NCBI RefSeq assembly: GCF_019947135.1
Contig: NZ_JAGSHT010000002.1
Coordinates: 62,001 to 126,000 of the forward strand
Source of the DNA: Occultella gossypii
Lineage (GTDB): Bacteria > Actinomycetota > Actinomycetes > Actinomycetales > Beutenbergiaceae
Length of the DNA stretch: 64,000 nucleotides
Direction: 5' to 3'
The notes beneath the pieces are model-generated. The model ran no database searches, was not told the DNA's origin, and saw only the letters and a program-made list of their open reading frames with translations. This document shows positions 58,887 to 64,000 of this stretch, in pieces. The position numbers and the translations under genes were made by a program. Every line of letters begins with the position of its first letter. Position 1 is the first letter of the stretch.

Positions 58887-59857
58887 ACGTAGGCGTCACC
58901 GTCCGCCTGGACCAGCCGATCACCGCCGCCGCCGAGGGCGCGCGGCGCGCCGAGGACCTCGGGTTCTCGACCGTGTGGCTCGCGGACCACTACTTCCACC
59001 GTGACGTCTCAGCGGCACTCGCCCTGATGATGGCGAGCACCGAGCGGGTGCGGCTCGGGACGGCCGTGATGTCCCCGTTCCTGCGCCACCCCACGCTGCT
59101 CGCGAGCCTCGCCGCCACCTTGCGCGAGATCGGGCCGGACCGGTTCGTGCTCGGACTGGGCACCGGCGGCTACGAGTTCGCCAGCGAGATGGGCATCTCG
59201 ATGCGCCGTCCGCTGCAGATCACCCGCGAGACCGTGCAGATCGCCCGTGAGCTCGGCCGCGGTACGGCGCACGTGACCGGCGAGACGTTCTCCGCCGACG
59301 GGTCCGTGCTGCGCTGGGCACCGCAGGACGGCCCGCTCTACCTCGCCGCCCGCGGCCCGAAGATGCTCGAGCTCGCAGGTGCGATCTCCGACGGTGTGAT
59401 CACGCACGGCATCTCCGCCGGGCACATCGACTTCGTCAAGGACAAGGTGGCCGCCGGCGGCGCCGAGCGCACCGACACCGCGGCGATCTGCCTCATGCTC
59501 GACGTCGAGATCAACGACGACCGGACCGAAGCCCTACGGGCGCTCAAGCCCCGCTGCGTCACCATGGCCGGCGGCTCCTATGCCGACGAGCTCATCGGGA
59601 TCTACGGCCTCGACGCCGACGAGGTCCAAGCCCTACGTGCCACCGTGCGCAGCGGCGACCGCGCCGCCGCCGCGACCCAGGTCACCGATTCGATGGCCGA
59701 GGCATTCGGCCTCGCCGGGTCTGCCGAGCATGTCGCCGCCGGGCTGCGCACCCTGTTCGAGGCGGGCGTGGACGAGGTCATCGTCAGCGTCGGCGGCTCG
59801 ACCCCCGACCAGACCGCACACCAGCTCACCGCACTCTCGAAGGCCATCTCCTCATGA
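58883..59857 (+). CDS. LLM-class flavin-dependent oxidoreductase
   Basis: A 324-aa luciferase-like barrel protein (GFSTVWLADHYFHRDVSAAL, GLGTGGYEFASEMG, LAARGPKMLELAG). Members use FMN or F420; the AARGPKML segment and length fit the F420-type methylenetetrahydromethanopterin-reductase-like group, which is common in actinobacteria, but cofactor choice is uncertain. GTG start overlapping the FAD-subunit stop. It may reduce or oxygenate the product of the hydroxylase. Confidence 0.9.
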   Translation: MNVGVTVRLDQPITAAAEGARRAEDLGFSTVWLADHYFHRDVSAALALMMASTERVRLGTAVMSPFLRHPTLLASLAATLREIGPDRFVLGLGTGGYEFASEMGISMRRPLQITRETVQIARELGRGTAHVTGETFSADGSVLRWAPQDGPLYLAARGPKMLELAGAISDGVITHGISAGHIDFVKDKVAAGGAERTDTAAICLMLDVEINDDRTEALRALKPRCVTMAGGSYADELIGIYGLDADEVQALRATVRSGDRAAAATQVTDSMAEAFGLAGSAEHVAAGLRTLFEAGVDEVIVSVGGSTPDQTAHQLTALSKAISS

Positions 59858-60966
59858 CCACGCTGCCCCAGTCCGTCACCGTCCTCGGCTCCGGAGCCGG
59901 CGCCCTGTCCAGCGCCATGGAGCTCTCGCTCGCCGGCGTGGATGTGACCGTCGCCGACTTCGAGCGGTTCCGCACGAACATCGACGCGATCAACACCCAC
60001 GGCGCGATCCGTCTGAAGTCGCCGTGGCACCGGATCACCGAGAGCCCCGCGCGCGGCAGCCTCGACCCTGCCGCCGCCATCCGTGAGGCGGATGTGCTCG
60101 TGGTGTCGGTACCCGCGTTCGGGCACGACGCGTTCGCGGACCTCCTCGCCGCGAACCTGTCCGGTGGCGAGCAGGTCATCTTCGCGGGTGAGGGCGGCGG
60201 CAGCCTCGCGCTCGTGGCCGCGATGCGCCGCGCCGACCGCCGCGTCGGGGTCGACATCGCCGAGCTGAACAGCCTCCCGTATGGCGCCCGGGTCCGGGAA
60301 CCGGGCCTGATCACCGCCTCTCGCAAGGTGGGCGGCACGATCGCGGCGGGGATGCCGGCCGGGAACCGCGCCGTGCGGACCGCGTGCACGATCTGGTCCT
60401 CGGTGAGTGCGGGGGAGAGCGTCCTGGAGACCGTGCTGCTGAACTTCAACGCGATCGACCACGTGCCGCCGATCCTGGCCAACCTGGGCGCCATCGAGGG
60501 CAGGCCGGGCAAGTTCCTGCTCTGGGGCGAGGGCGCCAGCCCGGCGGTGGCCCGGTTCATCGGGGCGATCGACGCCGAGCTGATCGACATCCGCCGGGCC
60601 CTGGGATTCGCCAACCTCAAGGGTTACGAGACCTACCTCGTGGAGCAGGGCTTCGCGCCGAAGTTCCTCGACGACCTGCACGCCACCCTGCAGTCCTCCG
60701 CGTTCTCCGACTCGACGTTCGGCACCGGCCCGAACGCGCTCGAGAGCCGGTACATCACCGAGGACGTGCCCTACGCGCTGTGCCTGATGGCCTCGATCGG
60801 CCGTGAGGTCGGCGTGCCGACCCCCACGGTCGACGCGATGATCCACCTGGCCGGCATCGCGACCGGGACGGACTACCGGGCGCAGGGGCGCACGCTGGCC
60901 ACGTTCGGGCTCGACGGCGTGGGCCGGGACGGCCTGCTCGAGGCCACCCGGACCGGGTGGTGGTGA
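59854..60966 (+). CDS. Opine (octopine/nopaline) dehydrogenase family protein
   Basis: A 370-aa NAD(P)-dependent enzyme. The Rossmann start is VTVLGSGAGALSSAMELSLAG; the C-terminal domain has the opine-dehydrogenase His and Asp pattern (LNFNAIDHVPPILANLGAIE). Family members reversibly join or split an amino acid and a keto acid at a secondary amine. In a catabolic operon it would oxidatively cleave an N-carboxyalkyl or other secondary-amine bond (inference). Coupled on both sides. Confidence 0.88.
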   Translation: MTTLPQSVTVLGSGAGALSSAMELSLAGVDVTVADFERFRTNIDAINTHGAIRLKSPWHRITESPARGSLDPAAAIREADVLVVSVPAFGHDAFADLLAANLSGGEQVIFAGEGGGSLALVAAMRRADRRVGVDIAELNSLPYGARVREPGLITASRKVGGTIAAGMPAGNRAVRTACTIWSSVSAGESVLETVLLNFNAIDHVPPILANLGAIEGRPGKFLLWGEGASPAVARFIGAIDAELIDIRRALGFANLKGYETYLVEQGFAPKFLDDLHATLQSSAFSDSTFGTGPNALESRYITEDVPYALCLMASIGREVGVPTPTVDAMIHLAGIATGTDYRAQGRTLATFGLDGVGRDGLLEATRTGWW

Positions 60967-62294
60967 CCGGCGTGGGTTCCCCGACCGTGCTGACCGGTCT
61001 CGCCGTCGCCGACGCGACGAGCGAGCCGTTGCCGGCGACCGCCACGGTCGCCGGTGGTGCGGTGCGCGTCGAGACGCTCACCGGCGGAACGGACCAGGGC
61101 GTCCACGCGGCCGGGGCCGCGCTGCTGCCTGGACTGGTCAACATGCACGACCACCTGCGGGCGTTCCTGCCCACCGGGCGCGCGTCCGAGGGGATGCCGC
61201 TGGCCACCGCGATCACGTCTTCGGCGGCTGCCCAAGCGGTCGCCGAGCCGGCGGACTACCGGGCCCTGACCGCGCTGGGCGCCGCCCGTCAGGTCCGCGC
61301 CGGCGTGACCACCGTCGTGGACCACGTGTACCCGCTGCACCGGGACGGCCTGCTCGAAGCGGTCGTCGAGGGACACCGGACCGTCGGCCTGCGCGGGTAC
61401 GTCGCGCTCGGGATCATGACCCGCGGTGCGGCGGAACTGTGCACCTCGGTGGAGGACGTGATCGGCCTCGCCGAGCAGGCCGCCGACGTACTGCTGCCCC
61501 GCGAGCAGCTCTACCTGGCGCCGGTGTCCATGCGGTCCAACGCCCCGGACGACTACGCGGTCGCGGCGCGGGCGGCCGAGCGGCTCGGCGTGCGGCTGTA
61601 CACCCACATCGCCGAGACCCAGGCCGAGGTGGACGCCTGCCACGCCGAGCACGGGGTCCGGCCCGTGGAACTGCTCCACCACGCCGGGTTCCTGCGCCCC
61701 GGTACGGTCCTGGTCCACGGCGTCCGGCTCAGCGACGCCGAGATCGCCCTGATCGCAGGCAGCGGTGCGGTACTGGCGTACTGCCCCACGAACCACCTTC
61801 GCTTCGCGAAGGGGTTCGCGCCGGTCACCGACCTGCTCGCCGCGGGCGCCGCCGTCACGCTCGGCGTCGACGGCATGGAGAGCCCGTTCCACGAGATGCG
61901 CCAGGCGGTCTACGCCCAGGGGCAGGCGGCCGGCGACCCCGGCGCCCTGACCTCGGCCCAGGCCTTCGACATGGCCACCGGCGCCGGCGCCCGCGCACTC
62001 GGGCTGCCCGAAGGGCTCGACGGCGGCGACCTGGTCCGCATCGACCTCACCGCACCGGCCCTGCAGCCCTTGGCGGACCCGGTGTGGTCCGTCGTCCACC
62101 GTGCCTCGCCGGCCCACGTCACCGACGTGGTCGTGGCCGGTCGGCACATCCTGCGCGACGGCGAGCTCACGGTTGCCGACGACGTCGCCATCGCCGAGGA
62201 GGCGGCCTCCGTGATCCGGAATCTCGCCGCCCGTACCGGTTCCAGCGTCCCGCAGTTCTGGGACATCCCCTCCCGCATAGCTCCCCCTCAGTGA
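60963..62294 (+). CDS. Amidohydrolase (TrzA/AtzB/guanine-deaminase-like)
   Basis: A 443-aa metal-dependent hydrolase. Ligands of the mononuclear site: MHDHLRAF (HxH), THIAET (His), HGVRLSDAEI and GVDGMES (Asp); CPTNHLRFAKG is typical of chlorohydrolase/deaminase members. Three GTG codons are in tandem; the one overlapping the previous stop (GTGA) is chosen. It should deaminate or open an N-heterocycle. It ends 20 bp before the binding-protein gene. Confidence 0.9.
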   Translation: MTGVGSPTVLTGLAVADATSEPLPATATVAGGAVRVETLTGGTDQGVHAAGAALLPGLVNMHDHLRAFLPTGRASEGMPLATAITSSAAAQAVAEPADYRALTALGAARQVRAGVTTVVDHVYPLHRDGLLEAVVEGHRTVGLRGYVALGIMTRGAAELCTSVEDVIGLAEQAADVLLPREQLYLAPVSMRSNAPDDYAVAARAAERLGVRLYTHIAETQAEVDACHAEHGVRPVELLHHAGFLRPGTVLVHGVRLSDAEIALIAGSGAVLAYCPTNHLRFAKGFAPVTDLLAAGAAVTLGVDGMESPFHEMRQAVYAQGQAAGDPGALTSAQAFDMATGAGARALGLPEGLDGGDLVRIDLTAPALQPLADPVWSVVHRASPAHVTDVVVAGRHILRDGELTVADDVAIAEEAASVIRNLAARTGSSVPQFWDIPSRIAPPQ

Positions 62295-62314
62295 AGAGAC
62301 AAGGAACGAAGAAC

Positions 62315-63616
62315 ATGAGCACTTCCTCTCCCCGCCTCAGCCGCCGTCAACTGCTCGCCATCGGTGGCGGCGTCGCGTCCGGCCTCACCCTCGCCGCCTG
62401 CGGCACCGGCTCCGGTGGCGGCGGTGACGACCCGACCGGCGGCGGCTCCGGTTCCGGCGGTGGTGGCACCCTGGAGCTCTGGGCCAACGCGGCGATCGCC
62501 GGTGACTCGGACTCGGGCCTGCAGCGCGCCGTCCTGGCGTGGGGTGAGGCCAACGGCGTCACCGTGAACGTCCAGGGCATCCCCACGCAGGACCTCGTCC
62601 CCAAGCTGACCACCACGAGCAGCGGTGGGTCCGGCCCGGACGTGGCGATCGTGGACGTGTCCTCGGTCCCGCAGCTCGCGGCCGCGCAGGTGCTCGCCGA
62701 CGTCACGGACCAGGCGAGCTCGGTGACCGGCGACTTCGGCGACGAGCTGCTCGCCAGCTCGAGCTATGAGGGCAGCCTCTTCGGGCTCCCGTACACGACG
62801 AACAACGTGGGCCTCTACTACAACCGTGAGCTCCTCGACGGCGCCGGCATCGCGGTGCCGACCACGTGGGACGAGCTGCGTGATGCCGCGATCGAGCTCA
62901 CCGGCGGGGACCAGTACGGGTACATGATGGGCGCCCAGGGCCAGGGTGCGTTCCTGTTCTGGCCATGGCTGTGGCAGAACGGCGGGACCATCCTCAGCGA
63001 CGACCTCACCACCGCGACGTTCGCCGATGAGCTGGGCCAGGAGGCCTTCGCGTTCTATGCCGGCCTCGCGGTCGGAGACAAGGTGGCGCCGCCGGAGTTC
63101 GTCGGGTCCAACGCCAGCTGGGACCAGTACGTGGCCCCGTTCGTCCAGGGTCGCTGCGCCATGATGGCGATCGGGCCCTGGGGCACGGCGCCCATCGTCG
63201 AGGGAAACCCGGACCTGGACTGGGCGGTGGCACCGCTGCCCGGCGGCGCCGAGCAGGCGTCCATCCTCGGCGGGGCGACGATCAGCGTCGGGCACAACTC
63301 CGGCCAGAGCGATCTGGCCTGGGAGCTGGTCAACTGGCTGACCGCCTCCGACCAGATGCCCTACATCCAGGACACCGGCAACATCCCGGGCCGCCGGGAC
63401 GTCATCGACTCCGACTGGGCCTCCGAGGACCCCGACCGGCTCGTGTTCGTCGAGCAGATGGAGGTCTCCAGGGCCCGCCCGGCACTGCCCGTCTGGGGCG
63501 ACATCGAGTGGGGTGTCATGGCCAACATGTGGGACGCGGTGATCCAGGGACAGCAGGCCCCCGCCGACGCCCTGGCCGCCGCCGCAGAAGAGACCAATCA
63601 GAAGCTCTCCAGCTAG
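62315..63616 (+). CDS. ABC transporter solute-binding lipoprotein, Tat-type
   Basis: A 433-aa family-1 (sugar-type) binding protein. The N-terminus carries twin arginines (LSRRQLLAIGGG), a hydrophobic core and the lipobox LAAC with Cys29, then a Gly/Ser linker, indicating folded export by Tat and lipid anchoring. AAGGAACG upstream. It is the transport end of the catabolic operon, so its ligand is probably the glycosidase substrate. No ATPase follows in the window. Confidence 0.93.
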   Translation: MSTSSPRLSRRQLLAIGGGVASGLTLAACGTGSGGGGDDPTGGGSGSGGGGTLELWANAAIAGDSDSGLQRAVLAWGEANGVTVNVQGIPTQDLVPKLTTTSSGGSGPDVAIVDVSSVPQLAAAQVLADVTDQASSVTGDFGDELLASSSYEGSLFGLPYTTNNVGLYYNRELLDGAGIAVPTTWDELRDAAIELTGGDQYGYMMGAQGQGAFLFWPWLWQNGGTILSDDLTTATFADELGQEAFAFYAGLAVGDKVAPPEFVGSNASWDQYVAPFVQGRCAMMAIGPWGTAPIVEGNPDLDWAVAPLPGGAEQASILGGATISVGHNSGQSDLAWELVNWLTASDQMPYIQDTGNIPGRRDVIDSDWASEDPDRLVFVEQMEVSRARPALPVWGDIEWGVMANMWDAVIQGQQAPADALAAAAEETNQKLSS

Positions 63617-63680
63617 TCCGCAACCGAGCCGGTCGCCCTACCCGAGCGGCGACCGGCTCCGGACCCGAGCCAGGAAGACC

Positions 63681-64000
63681 ATGGCAACCATCACCACTGA
63701 GCGCCCGCGCACGTCGCCGGAGCAAGCAGCCCACGCGCGCAGGCAGCGCGTCCGTAGGCAACGCCTGGCGCCGATCCTCTACATCGGACCGGCCTTCGTG
63801 GCCATCGCACTGATCATCGGGTACCCGGTGTTCAACGCGATCGGCACCAGCTTCCTGAACGCGAGCCTGCTCGCGCCGGGTCAGGACACGTTCGCCGGGT
63901 TCGACAACTTCACCGGACTCTTCCGCGACCCTGCGTTCTGGGTCGTCATGGGTCGCACCCTGGTCTGGGCCGGCGCCGCGCTCATCGTGCAGGTCGGCCT
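63681..64000 (+). CDS. Sugar-type ABC transporter permease, 3' end outside window
   Basis: Opens at the ATG at 63681 with AGGA 6 nt upstream; 106 residues are visible to the window end. A basic N-terminus (RRQRVRRQRLAPILYIGPAF) is followed by two transmembrane segments (FVAIALIIGYPVFNAIGTSF and a second near the end) and FAGFDNFTGLFRDPAFW, a typical MalF-like periplasmic loop. Partner of the preceding binding protein. Confidence 0.9.
   Translation, partial: MATITTERPRTSPEQAAHARRQRVRRQRLAPILYIGPAFVAIALIIGYPVFNAIGTSFLNASLLAPGQDTFAGFDNFTGLFRDPAFWVVMGRTLVWAGAALIVQVG

Noticed and set aside
1-64000. tRNA, rRNA, insertion sequences or attachment sites
   Set aside because: None was recognised by eye; small RNA genes could be missed without a covariance-model search.

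Overview
The window is very GC-rich with dense, short-spaced genes, frequent GTG starts and many ATGA/GTGA stop-start overlaps. With Fur/Dps/ANTAR/SARP-type regulators, a CmtR-type metal sensor and a LAxTG-like signal, this points to an actinobacterium, most likely of the order Micrococcales (Ruania/Beutenbergia-like; inference from gene style only). No tRNA, rRNA, transposase, integrase or CRISPR array was recognised. About 57 protein genes are supported, including two 50-residue ones.

Layout. (1) 1-5190: the end of a mannonate-dehydratase-like enolase, a CUT1 sugar ABC importer (binding protein plus two permeases) and a LacI regulator. (2) 5236-7693: a MerR regulator with a HEAT-like C-terminus, a HEAT-repeat partner and a membrane protein; a textbook MerR operator/promoter lies upstream. 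(3) 7979-15881: an unusual cell-surface locus on the minus strand (50-aa LAYTG peptide, processive GT2 glycosyltransferase, exosortase-family transpeptidase, 50-aa CSCGPL peptide, DUF11-like surface protein), divergent from two SARP/AfsR-type regulators. (4) 16023-25833: a secreted phosphodiesterase, dps and fur sharing an operator, an SDR/alcohol dehydrogenase/Rieske-flavoprotein operon, an APC permease, a FUSC-type transporter and a cysteine hydrolase. (5) 25830-33251: a stress and envelope region (GAF-ANTAR, YihY, DUF3618, holin-like and YtxH-like proteins, STAS, CsbD, topoisomerase IB, GCS2 ligase). (6) 33294-39149: CDF metal exporter with CmtR-like sensor, SDR/TetR pair, LolA-like protein plus ABC exporter. 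(7) 39323-45494: secreted NagZ- and NamZ-type peptidoglycan hydrolases, a beta-propeller protein, and an alpha/beta hydrolase-TetR pair behind a 46-bp perfect palindrome. (8) 45501-51052: SulP transporter, flavin monooxygenase/TetR pair, lipid kinase, aldo-keto reductase. (9) 51164-52390: an EamA transporter under a tandem glycine riboswitch. (10) 52503-64000: a ROK regulator divergent from a tightly coupled catabolic operon (GH63-like glycosidase, three-subunit molybdenum hydroxylase, LLM flavoenzyme, opine-dehydrogenase-like enzyme, amidohydrolase, sugar-type ABC importer) running off the end.

The two strongest candidates for undescribed biology are the exosortase/GT2 locus with its bare sorting-signal peptides, and the operon combining glycoside hydrolase, molybdenum hydroxylase, LLM enzyme, opine dehydrogenase and amidohydrolase. 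The latter looks like a pathway for uptake and breakdown of a glycosylated N-heterocycle (inference). The glycine-riboswitch-controlled EamA gene is a candidate glycine exporter.
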